From Dehalococcoidia bacterium UBA1141 (GTDB taxonomy: Bacteria > Chloroflexota > Dehalococcoidia > Lucifugimonadales > UBA3495): 35,200 nucleotides of DNA. Position numbers and translations under genes: made by a program. Below the pieces are notes generated by a model. The model had not been told where the DNA came from. It searched no databases and was given only the letters and a program-made list of their open reading frames with translations. Shown piece by piece: positions 1-8,405 of this stretch. The stretch covers positions 1 through 35,200 of the forward strand of contig DCAE01000030.1 of the NCBI GenBank assembly GCA_002311385.1, in the 5' to 3' direction. The first letter of the stretch is position 1; each line of letters starts with the position of its first letter.

Positions 1-68
1 AAATGGTAGGGCCATACGTGGGAGATATTTGCTAAGTAACGCTGTCCACGCAATGGCAATAGAGGGGT

Positions 69-287
69 TCATAATCGCAATTTAAGATATGCTCCCTCTC
101 CCCTTATCATCCTTCTCACCGCGGTATGGGTGGTGCCCACACCGAGGCCCCGGAGGTGGTTGGCAATACTTCGGTAGCCTAAGCCGCCCTTATACAGTTG
201 CAAAATAGTGTCAAAATGCTCAGGAGGGATGCTTCTGGGCCGCCCCGGTCCCCGTCTTTCAACCTGGTCATCAGGGCTTAAAGTCAT
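69..287 (-). CDS. Small helix-turn-helix DNA-binding protein
   Basis: A 72-residue basic protein. After a GPGRPRSIP stretch (about residues 13-21), which looks like an AT-hook or resolvase-type linker, it has a helix-turn-helix pattern (LQLYKGGLGYRSIANHL, about 29-45) like the C-terminal HTH of serine recombinases. No catalytic domain is present, so it may be a small regulator or the remnant of a resolvase. The start at 287 is supported by a GGAGGG ribosome-binding site four bases upstream on the reverse strand. It lies at the left edge of a degraded integrative element (RepA-like ATPase, helicase, integrase), so a role in that element is likely. The DNA-binding fold is a good guess; the specific role is unknown. 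Confidence 0.6.
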   Translation of the reverse strand: MTLSPDDQVERRGPGRPRSIPPEHFDTILQLYKGGLGYRSIANHLRGLGVGTTHTAVRRMIRGEGAYLKLRL

Positions 288-394
288 GTTCCCTCCGTGG
301 GGTATATGGCCCGAGTTGGGGCGGTCTTGATTATCCAGTAGTGGACATGTTCCTCAGCCGTCTGCATCCTCACCTTATCTTTTTATTTTTTCCC

Positions 395-466
395 CGATAC
401 ACCATTCTCTCTCTCCCCCTAAAGGGGAGAGAATGTGTATCGCAATACTGTAACGATACATGTATC
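395..466. repeat. Nested inverted repeats with a repeated CGATACA motif
   Basis: The 8-mer cgatacac (395-402) is matched by its exact complement gtgtatcg (435-442). Inside this is a second, near-perfect arm pair rich in CT/AG around a ccctaaaggg centre. A further cgataca (454-460) begins a palindrome, gatacatgtatc (455-466). So the same hexamer occurs three times in alternating orientation within about 70 bp, next to the 3' end of the RepA-like gene. It could be a bidirectional terminator, an element end, or a binding site for the element's own proteins. The structure is visible; the function is inferred. Confidence 0.55.
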
Positions 467-473
467 ACCACGC

Positions 474-1404
474 CTAGTTTGTGCCTGACGCTAGGTTTCC
501 CCAGCGGGGCTGTCCCATGTTAGCGTCCAACTGCTGGAAGAAACGCCCCTTGCCCCTGTTGAGGGCGCCTCTGACATGGCCTTCGTTCTCGTCCAGGGTC
601 TCGGCAAGCTCCTTGACGGTCAAGCCGCCATTTCGCAGGGCAGCGGAAATCCTCTGTCCGAGAGAGAGTCCCTTTGCTAGGTCAGGGTAATCGGTCACCG
701 TGGCTGGCTTGAATGAAACGCCGTCATCCCCGAAGTCAATCTCGAAGGCCATGTCCTTTAGCCTCTGTCCGTTGTTGGACTTGGTGTGCTTGAGGCCGAT
801 TACGAACCTATCGTCTCCAGGCTCATGGCTGGCGTTCACCCTAAAGTTCGCCCGTGGTAGGTTCCTCCATAAATATAGACCCGAATGGCTCGTTCTCCCG
901 CCCTCCTTTTGAGACGTGGGCTATGGTTGCCGTGGCTATCCGCAGGCTCCTCAAGGCCCGGAAATACTCGGTGGTCATTGCTGCGCTCTCAGGTTCCCCC
1001 ACTGCCGCAGCGGCACTATCGATGATAAGCAATTCTATGTGCTTCTCCATCACCACCCGGTTGATTTGCTCGATGTCAGCCGCCAAGGTCTGGAACGTCT
1101 GCCGGTAGAAGAAGTTGTCAGGGATAGGGATATTGAGGCTTTGGGTCAGGCGGTTCACCCGGTCCCATAGGGTGTCCTCGTCAGTCTCGTAGTCCAGATA
1201 CAGCACGGCACCCGGCTCCGCGTCCATCCCGTGGAGGCTTATGCCTTGGGAGACTAGGACTCCCATGTAAATGAGCAGCCAACTTTTGCCTGTATCGCCT
1301 TCGCCAAAGAACAAAGAATTTTGCCGTTCTTGCAGGACGGGCAGCCGGGTAAGGGCTTCTGGCCAGACCAACCATGGATGCCCAAAAGGGCCCTGGATGC
1401 GCAC
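474..1404 (-). pseudogene. RepA-like AAA ATPase of a mobile element, frameshifted
   Basis: The first part (1404 down to about 871) encodes a RecA/RepA-like ATPase domain with Walker A GEGDTGKSW and a Walker B-like LLIIDSAAAA. The in-frame product ends prematurely near 843. Skipping one base at about position 870 restores an uninterrupted reading: FGSIF joins WRNLPRANFRVNASHEPG and runs on to the stop at 474, with a small helical C-terminal region. Proteins of this type act as replicative helicase or loader ATPases in phages and plasmids. The start is a GTG at 1402-1404 with an in-frame TAG just upstream, and the part before Walker A is only about 35 residues, so the N-terminus also seems lost. 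One extra base could be real decay or a sequencing error. Confidence 0.7.
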
Positions 1405-2598
1405 CGAGGGCTACCCATCAACTTCATGGCCCAGATGTTTGACAACCTGATGCCAGACATCGAGGCTTTTTGGGATGGCGAGGACCACAATCCGCATGTG
1501 TTCATGGCATGAGACAGCCCACAGCGGGGGCAGCCGAAGCAGAGCATAATCCGCTTGCGCTGGAGGAAATACCTGCCCGCAGCTGCCCGCACCAAGGCCG
1601 TGGTGCTGGATGCTTCAGGGGACCCTGAGCTTTGGTCAATTGCGCTCGGAGCACCAGTGGTCGAGGGCGAGACGAGCAATAGCCTGCTTTCGCCAGAGGG
1701 GATGCCCTTCCCAGGTTCTATCCGGGTCGTCCAAATGCGCGACCGGCACTTGGGTAAAACCACGCTAGAACACTTCGATGGTGACGGCTCAATCGGCGTT
1801 CAACCCAAGCACCGGGAACTACTCCAACGCGAACTGCAGGCCAGAAAAGAGTTGGGGCAGGCCAAGAAGGTGGGCATCATCACTTTTCAGGAACTACTAC
1901 CGGATTGTGTCGGCGCGCTCCAAGAAGTTGGTTACACGTTCAGTGAAGACCCAGCACATTCGGAAATTGTCACGGGGTATTACTACAATCTAAGGGGTGC
2001 CAACGAGTTCGCAGGTTGTGATTTGCTGGCCTTGATAGGCTATCCGATGCCCAACCCACAAGGGACATATGAGGAGGCCTGCGCACTGTTTCAGGATGAC
2101 CCTGAGCCCATTTCCAAAGAGCCTGCCTACTACCCTGACCGACTGCATCTCAGAAATGGGCATTCGGTCACCATCGCCCACGAACTGTTTGGCTACAAAG
2201 ACCCACGGTTGCAAGCTCTCTTACGTCAGAAATCGCGGGCAGAGTTATACCAGGCCCTGCATCGCGCCCGCCCTTTCGCCCCGACAACCAGCGTAAGAGA
2301 AATACTACTGTTCACCGATGTGCCGGTGCCTGGGCTGCCGGTGGACACTTTTTTCAGTCGGGACGGGAGGCTGTTCGACTACCTCTGGGAGCACCTCATC
2401 GGGGGCGATGGCGAGGTGACGGTTCCTGAACTAGTTGATGGCTTCCTTGCAGCTGGGCATGAAAGTGACGGTGCAAACCGAGACAGCCTTATGAGGTGGG
2501 TTAAGCGCAACGCACACTGGATTATGGAGGCTACTGGCACCCAGTTTGTGCCAGGCATCAACACGCGGGCGGGGATATTTCTGCTGGACAAGAGCTAA
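1321..2598 (+). pseudogene. C-terminal part of a mobile-element helicase, N-terminus lost, in-frame TGA
   Basis: From 1555 the frame is open for 347 codons. It contains motifs of the C-terminal half of a superfamily-2-like helicase: VVLDASGDPELW near the start, and NLRGANEFAGCDLLALIGYP about residues 146-165, which resembles the last helicase motifs of phage and plasmid helicases. The same frame continues upstream to about 1321, separated only by a TGA at 1510-1512; CGA (Arg) would restore it. No hairpin of selenocysteine type follows this TGA. The N-terminal DEAD/Walker half is absent. The gene begins head-to-head with the RepA-like gene and overlaps its start, which suggests that an internal deletion removed both N-termini. 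Confidence in the family is moderate. Confidence 0.6.
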
Positions 2599-2670
2599 TA
2601 CTAAATAAATAGAGTTTGTCCAGCAAAATCCTGGTATGCCCCCCGCGCTAGCACAAGCCCCCGTGGCTGC

Positions 2671-3348
2671 TTAGGTCACGATGGGCTTGTAAGCCTTAAT
2701 GGCATCCTCACTGCTCACTTGCTCGGCATAGATGCGGATCATGGTCAAACTGCTATGGCCAAGCAAGCTCTGCACGTAAAACACGTTGAGCCCATTCCGA
2801 ACGCTTTCGCAGGCAAAGGTGCGCCGAAAGGCGTGAGCGTTGCACCTGATGCCAGTCCGCACTTCTAAGCGTTTTAGCATCTCGGCAATTCCCCTCGGAG
2901 TTAATCCTAATAACCCGTCCGTGTTGGGTCGGGTATGTATCCACCCCAGCATAAGCTCACCAGTCAAAGGTCCATAGCGCACCACCCTCTGTTTTGCACC
3001 TTTACCCCACACTGTTATAGTGCCACCCTCAAGCTCAACATCCCCCAGCTCTATGCTGGCTACTTCTGAGAGCCGTAGACCAGTGTCAGCCAAAATCGCC
3101 ACAGCCAATTTGTCCCGTACTGCATCACATGCACTCAAGAGGCTTGGAATGTCGATGGCTCTTACAGCTAGACGCAGGGGCTTTGGAACCTTGATGCGAA
3201 CCTTGCTGCACGGGTTTGACCCCACTAAGGCCGATTCCTCTGTCCAAGAATAGAAAGCTCTGAGGGTTCGGAGGTAAGCATGTTTCCCTCCAGGGTTGCA
3301 TGAAAGCGCAGCCAAGGATTGGGCTATGTCATCCTTGGACAAATCCAA
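2671..3348 (-). CDS. Tyrosine recombinase (XerC/D-like integrase)
   Basis: The catalytic set of tyrosine recombinases is complete: Arg92 (TGLRLSEV), a beta-hairpin Lys (GKGAKQ, 116-119), His172-x-x-Arg175 (HAFRR), His198 (LLGHSS) and the nucleophile Tyr207 (RIYAEQ). Such enzymes cut and rejoin DNA for integration or dimer resolution. The given start is a TTG. The homologous N-terminal SAM-like core-binding domain clearly continues upstream in frame to about 3480 (ISAFVNTRQARGLSP, then FYHGYLTRF), ending at a TAG at 3481-3483 with no ATG, GTG or TTG on the way. So either an unusual start is used or the first codons were lost. It sits at the right end of the degraded element, directly before the TRAP permease; no tRNA or att repeat was seen. 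Confidence 0.85.
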   Translation of the reverse strand: MDLSKDDIAQSLAALSCNPGGKHAYLRTLRAFYSWTEESALVGSNPCSKVRIKVPKPLRLAVRAIDIPSLLSACDAVRDKLAVAILADTGLRLSEVASIELGDVELEGGTITVWGKGAKQRVVRYGPLTGELMLGWIHTRPNTDGLLGLTPRGIAEMLKRLEVRTGIRCNAHAFRRTFACESVRNGLNVFYVQSLLGHSSLTMIRIYAEQVSSEDAIKAYKPIVT

Positions 3349-3518
3349 TAGTGATTGCTCAATACCGGCGGTAAAGCGGGTGAGGTATCCATGATAGAAA
3401 GAGCATGTTGTTGGGGAGAGACCCCGTGCCTGGCGAGTGTTAACAAACGCAGATATAAGCTCTACATTGATTAGTTTAGGCTAGCAAATCCCTTTGTTAA
3501 TATCGAACCGGGCGATTT

Positions 3519-5081
3519 TTACTTCTGCCCTTTGACCAAATCCGGGAACCAACTGACTATCCCCGGAAAGGCAATCAGCAGGGCCAGCACCAGGATCATG
3601 CAAGCAATAAAAGGCAGAACGCCTATATAAACATCCCCAATCGTCCCGGTGGTGATGCCGGGTTTGGTTTCTGGATCACCCGGCGATGGCGTTGCTGCGT
3701 TGACCTCTCGACGGGCGGCATGCAATACGTACAAGGCCATTCCTTGAGGCGGGGTGATTTGGGCCAATTCGAACAAGATTACCAGGATAATCCCGAACCA
3801 GAACAGGTCCACACCTGCGGCGCGCAGGGCAGGGAGCACGATAGGCAGGGTGACAAACAACATAGAATAGCTTTCCATGAACGTTCCCAACAGCAGGTAG
3901 AAGACCACCAAAACCAAGACCAATTGGATCGGGCTGAGGTTGAAACCAGTTACCCACCCGGCAATTTCTTGAGACATGCCCAGCCTGGCGAAGGCGAATT
4001 GCAGGGTAAATGCCGCCATGAGAATGAGCATAATCATTGATGTGGTGCGAATGGTGGACAGGAATGCCTGGCCGAGCATCGTAAAATTCGTAGTGGCCGC
4101 TTCTATAAACAGTTGGCGAATCGGGAAAAGTTGGCGATTCGGGAGCATCTCGTGAATCTGGTTCGGATTTTGCTTATGCCCGCCCAAGGTCGCGCGGATC
4201 CACCTCTTGGCGTTTCGAGGCAGAATCAGGATCAACCTGGACATTTCCAAGAATTCCAACATGAACCTACGCAACAATGCGCCGGAGGTGTGTACCACTG
4301 CAAGTATGAAAGCGCCAGCGACCCCGGCAGCCGCTGCTTCGCTGGGGACGAACACATCGGTGTAAATCGTTCCCAGTACTAGAGTGATTAGGGTAATCAT
4401 CGGTAACATGGGCAATAAAGCCATGATTCGGTCCTTCCAGGCCGCCTTGTCCCAGAGACCTCCTCCGAATTCCCGGGGGGCTATTCCAGGCCAAATTATC
4501 GACGAGACACCGATCATCAGCATGAAGATGCCAGCAATCATGAAACCCGGCACAAATCCGGCCAAGAACATCCTTGGTATGGATTGGCCTGTGGATAGCG
4601 CGTAAATAAGCAAAATTATGCTGGGGGGAATCAGAATTCCCAGGGTACCTCCGGCGGCCAGTGAGCCCAAAACCATTCGCTCGTTGTAACCCCTGGTCTT
4701 GAAAGCGGGCAATGCCACCCGGCTGATGGTTGCGGCGGTGGCGATGCTGGAACCGGCGCTGGCGGCAAACAAGGCGCTGGAGGCTATGTTGGTGTGCAAT
4801 AGTCCGCCTGGTAGGAGGGCGACCCAACGGGACAGCGACGAGTACATCTTTTCGGCTATGCCGCTGCGTAGAACCAGCTCCCCCATCAGGATAAACAGCG
4901 GAATTGCGACCCAGTTCCACTCGGTATATGTCTGCCATGATCTGCTGGGCAACACGTTCCAAAGTTGTTGGCCGCCGAACACACTCATCAATAGCAATGA
5001 CAGAACACCCAAGGCTCCAGCTACGTAAAGCCCAGCCATGAAGAACGCGCCCATGAGGCCAAAGGCCGCGACTATTGCCAT
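3519..5081 (-). CDS. dctM: TRAP transporter large permease (DctM family)
   Basis: A 520-residue, very hydrophobic protein with the DctM pattern: an N-terminal region with FILMGELVLRSG (about 63-74), then SSALFAASAGSSIATAATI (about 100-118), which is the classic transport motif, and LGILIPPSIILLIYA (about 148-162). It is the large membrane subunit of tripartite ATP-independent periplasmic transporters, which import carboxylates and other organic acids with Na+ or H+. It is longer than the usual 430 residues because of a hydrophilic insert of about 75 residues in the middle (around 270-340). The ribosome-binding site AAGGA lies 9 bases before the ATG. No DctP (binding protein) or DctQ (small permease) is encoded nearby; the next genes are an integrase on one side and a stress protein on the other. 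Confidence 0.93.
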   Translation of the reverse strand: MAIVAAFGLMGAFFMAGLYVAGALGVLSLLLMSVFGGQQLWNVLPSRSWQTYTEWNWVAIPLFILMGELVLRSGIAEKMYSSLSRWVALLPGGLLHTNIASSALFAASAGSSIATAATISRVALPAFKTRGYNERMVLGSLAAGGTLGILIPPSIILLIYALSTGQSIPRMFLAGFVPGFMIAGIFMLMIGVSSIIWPGIAPREFGGGLWDKAAWKDRIMALLPMLPMITLITLVLGTIYTDVFVPSEAAAAGVAGAFILAVVHTSGALLRRFMLEFLEMSRLILILPRNAKRWIRATLGGHKQNPNQIHEMLPNRQLFPIRQLFIEAATTNFTMLGQAFLSTIRTTSMIMLILMAAFTLQFAFARLGMSQEIAGWVTGFNLSPIQLVLVLVVFYLLLGTFMESYSMLFVTLPIVLPALRAAGVDLFWFGIILVILFELAQITPPQGMALYVLHAARREVNAATPSPGDPETKPGITTGTIGDVYIGVLPFIACMILVLALLIAFPGIVSWFPDLVKGQK

Positions 5082-5562
5082 TCAGAATCCTTAAAAGGCC
5101 AATTTCGTAAGTGCCGCACGTGATAAATTGGTCCAGCTAAACTCTGGGCCTATTTTTATGGTGAGCGGCGTGATTCAGGCCTGCGTGTTGCAGCCAGCAG
5201 GTTGCGGGCCCATGGTCGGGTAGCTTACCACACGCACGTCCATAGAACCTAAATGGTCACGGCTGGCGCACAAGATGCCCAATCACTTATGTAATTCGTC
5301 TGGATTTATCGGGAATTCCTGGCCGCACAGAGCAACTTATAGAGATGGCAAGTCCAATTTATCAGCTAAAATCGTCTAACATATGCCGAACATCTGTGAA
5401 TAAATGCACAATATTGACAATTAACCTATGAATCATGTAATCTCCCCCAATTCTCAATTTAGCGGCGATTCCACCTCATTTTTGTCGAAAGCCGTTACTT
5501 GAGTCTGGCTGCCAACTTGAGCCTGGATTAAATCTGGCAAAAATAAACCGGGGAGGTCAACC
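5082..5562. other. Intergenic region, 481 bp, divergent promoter region
   Basis: This is the divergent space between the TRAP permease (reverse) and the universal stress protein (forward). Apart from a promoter-like sequence for the stress protein (see the separate entry), I see no gene in it. The part from 5340 to 5450 is AT-rich compared with its surroundings. Confidence 0.5.
5414..5443 (+). promoter_or_regulatory. Candidate sigma70-type promoter for the universal stress gene
   Basis: A perfect -35 box TTGACA (5414-5419) is followed after 18 bp by TAATCT (5438-5443), four of six matches to the -10 consensus. It lies in the AT-rich part of the gap and would give a 5' leader of about 110 nt before the ATG at 5563. 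This is a pattern match only. Confidence 0.4.
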
Positions 5563-6021
5563 ATGTACCAAAAGATTCTGGTGCCCTTGGACAACTCGGA
5601 TGATTCGAGAAGTGTGGTTAAAGCTCTATCTGGTTTGGTAGGTGAGGGCGGCGAGGCAATCCTGCTGCACGTGATTTCCCCGGAGAGGACCAGGGAGACC
5701 GGCGGATTCAAGGTCCTGGGCACCCAGATTGAGGAAGAGGCCAGAGACCGGGCCATGGTTCACTTGAACCGGCTATCAAGTGAATTGAGCGAAGCCTCAA
5801 TCAAGGCTAGTTGCGCAGTGGTGGTCTCTAAATCCGTTTCCCAGTGCATAGACGATTACGCTTCAAAAGAAGGGGCCGATCTAATCGCCATGTACACCAG
5901 TGGGCGCACCGGCTTGGCCAAACTCTTGAAAGGCAGTGTCACGGCTGATGTGAAGAAGCGGTCCTCCGTGGAAGTCCAGTCCTTCGACTCCTCTGAACTG
6001 GCGGCCCTGGGTTCAAGTTAG
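5563..6021 (+). CDS. Universal stress protein (UspA family)
   Basis: A 152-residue single Usp domain. It starts with the typical first strand MYQKILVPLDNSDDS and ends with the nucleotide-binding loop MYTSGRTGLAKLLKGSVTAD (about 114-133). The ATP-binding pattern G-2x-G-9x-G(S/T) is nearly complete; the first Gly is replaced by Tyr. Proteins of this family bind ATP or AMP in the cytoplasm and are induced by starvation and oxidative stress. The C-terminus is slightly different from typical members, with VEVQSFDSS in place of the usual PVLVV end. A GGGGAGGT ribosome-binding site precedes the ATG by six bases. It is transcribed alone, divergently from the TRAP permease. Confidence 0.92.
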   Translation: MYQKILVPLDNSDDSRSVVKALSGLVGEGGEAILLHVISPERTRETGGFKVLGTQIEEEARDRAMVHLNRLSSELSEASIKASCAVVVSKSVSQCIDDYASKEGADLIAMYTSGRTGLAKLLKGSVTADVKKRSSVEVQSFDSSELAALGSS

Positions 6022-6056
6022 AATTCCGGGCAAACAGTAACGGGCAAGGCTCCATC

Positions 6057-6531
6057 ATGAAACGCTCCAATTCGGTGTTAGAGCGTGGCTGGATTCTGGC
6101 GGAGATCGTAACCCAATGGAACTACTTGGCCGGGATAATCGACCGAATTCCGACCAACTAGATGGAAAATACAGTGGTGGTAGGTACTTGGTCGGTTAAA
6201 GACCTGTTGGGTCACATAACCACATGGGAAAACAGGACAATCAGCAACATCCAACGTTTTCTGGATCCTCAGATTGGCAGGTTGTCCTTTTATCCGGACG
6301 CGGACAGCTTCAAAAAAAAGAGCCATTGAAGCGAAGCGCAGGTTTGCACTACCGAAGGTGACCTGGGGCCTGAAAGAGACCCACGCCAGGCTCATTGAAT
6401 TTCTGATGGCCTTGCCCGTTACAGCATTTCAGCAGGAAGAGATATCCCGGCGTATCCGGTTGGATACCTACGAACACTACAAGGAACACGCCGAGACTCT
6501 GATCGATTGGCTAAATTCCGAGGGAAACTAG
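6057..6531 (+). pseudogene. ClbS/DfsB-type DinB-like protein, broken by a stop and a frameshift
   Basis: The frame from ATG 6057 reads RGWILAEIVTQWNYLAGIID, then a TAG at 6159-6161, then VVVGTWSVKDLLGHITTWEN, which is the strongly conserved core of DUF1706 / ClbS-DfsB four-helix proteins. This frame ends at 6325, just after a run of eight A (6312-6319). One base less in that run brings the reading into the frame that ends at 6531, with ETHARLIEFLMALP and RLDTYEHYKEHAETLIDWL, the expected C-terminal helices. So the whole family profile is present but interrupted twice. Members of this superfamily are metal-dependent or thiol-related enzymes of poorly known function. The homopolymer lesion could be a sequencing error; the TAG is harder to explain that way. 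Confidence 0.8.
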
Positions 6532-6575
6532 TTAGCAGGGAACTTAGCCAGCAACTGAGCTACCAAACCCGGCTT

Positions 6576-7769
6576 TTAGTCATATGGCTTGAGTTGTACT
6601 TCGTGCAAGGCTGGAATCACTTCCTTGCCGATTAGCTCTATCGAGCGCATCACGGCATCATGGGGCATATCGCCTTCGTTCCCGTAGCAGATGAGATAGC
6701 CCGGCGAGACGTTCTCCAAAACTTCCTTCAAACCTTTGATAACTGTATCCGGGTTGCCCACCACGATGCTGCCCGCCGCTTGCAGTTCCTCATAGGTCAT
6801 CGCCTTCTGCCCCAAACGGACTCCCACCCCTGCTGGAATCTTTCTGATAACCTCTACCGCCGCCCTAGAGCGGTAACCCGGCGGGTCATTATGTTCCGCT
6901 GGCCCCTTGAAGCGGTGATCGCCGTTCCACATGTAGGTGCGACCGATCTCCTGGGCTTTTTCATCGGTGTCGGCGCAGAAAACCAACACGTTGCCCCCAA
7001 AATTGCCAGGACCGGGAGTGTAACCAGCCTCGCGGGCTGTATCGATGTAGATGTCCTTTAGCCACTCGGTCTGACCTCTAATAACCTGCAAGTTCAGATA
7101 GGGGTATCCTCGTTCCGCCGCCCATATAACGCTCTCCGGGCTGCCAGTCCCGGGGAACCAGATGTCTGGATGGGGCTTCTGCATGGGCAGCACCCAAGGG
7201 TTCACCACCCGGTATTGGAAGTGATTTCCCTCGTAGCGGAAGGGCCCCGGGGTGGTCCAGCATTTGAGAATCAAATCGTGGGCTTCTTCGAAGCGGCTCC
7301 GGTTCTCCGTGGGGTCTATGCCTGCCTGTAGGGTCTCGATGGAACTGCCGCGGACGAAGCCCGAGATAATCCGGCCTCCCGAATAGCAATCCAGCATGGC
7401 AATCTCTTCAGCCATCCTCACAGGGTCGTTGATAGCAATCACATTTCCCAGGATAGCTATTTTTACCCGTTTGGTGATTTTGGAAAGCACGGCGGCATCC
7501 AGGTTCGCCGATGGCTTCATGCACCAATAGGCCGTGTGGTGCTCGTTGGTCATTATTCCATCGAACCCGACCTCGTCAACCAACTGGTATTCCTCATGAT
7601 ATTGGTTGTACAACACGTGGGCCTTCTCGGGGTCGAAATAGGTATTGGGGAACAAAAATCGGGTGGCGTCGTATTTTTCCAGGTCTTCATTCTTTACGTA
7701 GCTGTTGGCTTGCTCCGAGAACCAATAAACCTCTACGTGGTCCTTGGGCCGAGTTAGCTGGTCCACCAT
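6576..7769 (-). CDS. LLM-class flavin-dependent oxidoreductase (first copy)
   Basis: A 397-residue bacterial-luciferase-like protein. The conserved N-terminal part has the FDGIMTNEHH motif (about 69-78), then ILGNVIAINDPVRMAEEIAM and the GRIISGFVRGSS segment (about 133-144), all typical of F420- or FMN-dependent TIM-barrel monooxygenases. Such enzymes oxidise organic substrates with reduced flavin; the substrate cannot be read from sequence. The start is supported by GAGAGGAC upstream on the reverse strand. It is a single gene with an intergenic region of over 300 bp upstream. It is more divergent in length and N-terminus than the other two copies in this window, beginning with about 45 extra residues. 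Confidence 0.92.
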   Translation of the reverse strand: MVDQLTRPKDHVEVYWFSEQANSYVKNEDLEKYDATRFLFPNTYFDPEKAHVLYNQYHEEYQLVDEVGFDGIMTNEHHTAYWCMKPSANLDAAVLSKITKRVKIAILGNVIAINDPVRMAEEIAMLDCYSGGRIISGFVRGSSIETLQAGIDPTENRSRFEEAHDLILKCWTTPGPFRYEGNHFQYRVVNPWVLPMQKPHPDIWFPGTGSPESVIWAAERGYPYLNLQVIRGQTEWLKDIYIDTAREAGYTPGPGNFGGNVLVFCADTDEKAQEIGRTYMWNGDHRFKGPAEHNDPPGYRSRAAVEVIRKIPAGVGVRLGQKAMTYEELQAAGSIVVGNPDTVIKGLKEVLENVSPGYLICYGNEGDMPHDAVMRSIELIGKEVIPALHEVQLKPYD

Positions 7770-8096
7770 ATTTGTCCTCTCTTTGGTTTTTATGGATTGG
7801 TTCTGATTGGCCGTAGGCTAGTGTCAGGCGATTCTACGCCGTCTAAGGAGTACCGTGCGCCGGCTTTGGGCATCCGCCAGAACTATTATCAAACAAGGGC
7901 CGGGACCAACATGGGGTCGGTCAACCTTTAACTAGGAGCAATCTCGGTCGCCTCTCCCATGGCACATTAGCCCTTTAACCCCTTGCCTCGGGTTATGTTG
8001 CCTAGTAAAATTATCGACAGCTAGACCCCCGGAAATTTCCAACCGTCCCCCTTCTGCGTCAGGCAATCAGTCATCCCAGATTTGAGGCCTGCCTAA
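7770..8096. other. Intergenic region, 327 bp, nothing recognised
   Basis: This stretch lies upstream of the first LLM gene on the reverse strand and before a doubtful small gene on the forward strand. I see no convincing gene, repeat or terminator in it. Confidence 0.4.
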
Positions 8097-8369
8097 ATGC
8101 CGACCAAGACCACGTACGACAAGCGCATCCTCAGACCCGGTTGGGCCGGGGAGCCCGAAGCCAGCGAACTGGAAGTGCTCACTAGGAGGCTGACCAGGGA
8201 CCGGCGCATGGCTTCCAGGTGGGGATTCTCTCTACCCAACGGCAAGCAAACAGACTGGGGGATTCTGCAAGTGGCCATGTGGGGAGACCCAAAATTTCAA
8301 GCCCTAAATGCCGCTCTTGCCCACCAGCAGTACACCGCCAACACGGGCGTTCAACTACCCCTCTTCTGA
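8097..8369 (+). CDS. Hypothetical small protein
   Basis: A 90-residue open frame that I do not recognise. It is basic in its first half (TRRLTRDRRMASRW) and ends with TGVQLPLF. No membrane segment, signal or metal motif is visible. The ribosome-binding site is weak (gagg, 9 bases before the ATG). It could be a real small gene or chance reading; competing frames on the other strand look less protein-like. Just after its stop there is a 16-bp-period duplication of ttctgaccaacgtt (8364-8377 and 8380-8393). Confidence 0.35.
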   Translation: MPTKTTYDKRILRPGWAGEPEASELEVLTRRLTRDRRMASRWGFSLPNGKQTDWGILQVAMWGDPKFQALNAALAHQQYTANTGVQLPLF

Positions 8370-8405
8370 CCAACGTTTGTTCTGACCAACGTTCTGGGCC
8401 CCGTT

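Noticed and set aside
1510..1512. In-frame TGA in the helicase as a further selenocysteine codon
   Set aside because: No GGTC-loop hairpin follows at the right distance, and an Arg codon fits the context; it lies in an element with other damage.
1254..1763. Reverse frame of 169 codons over the RepA/helicase junction
   Set aside because: It overlaps the coding frames of both recognised genes and has no domain; most likely a shadow.
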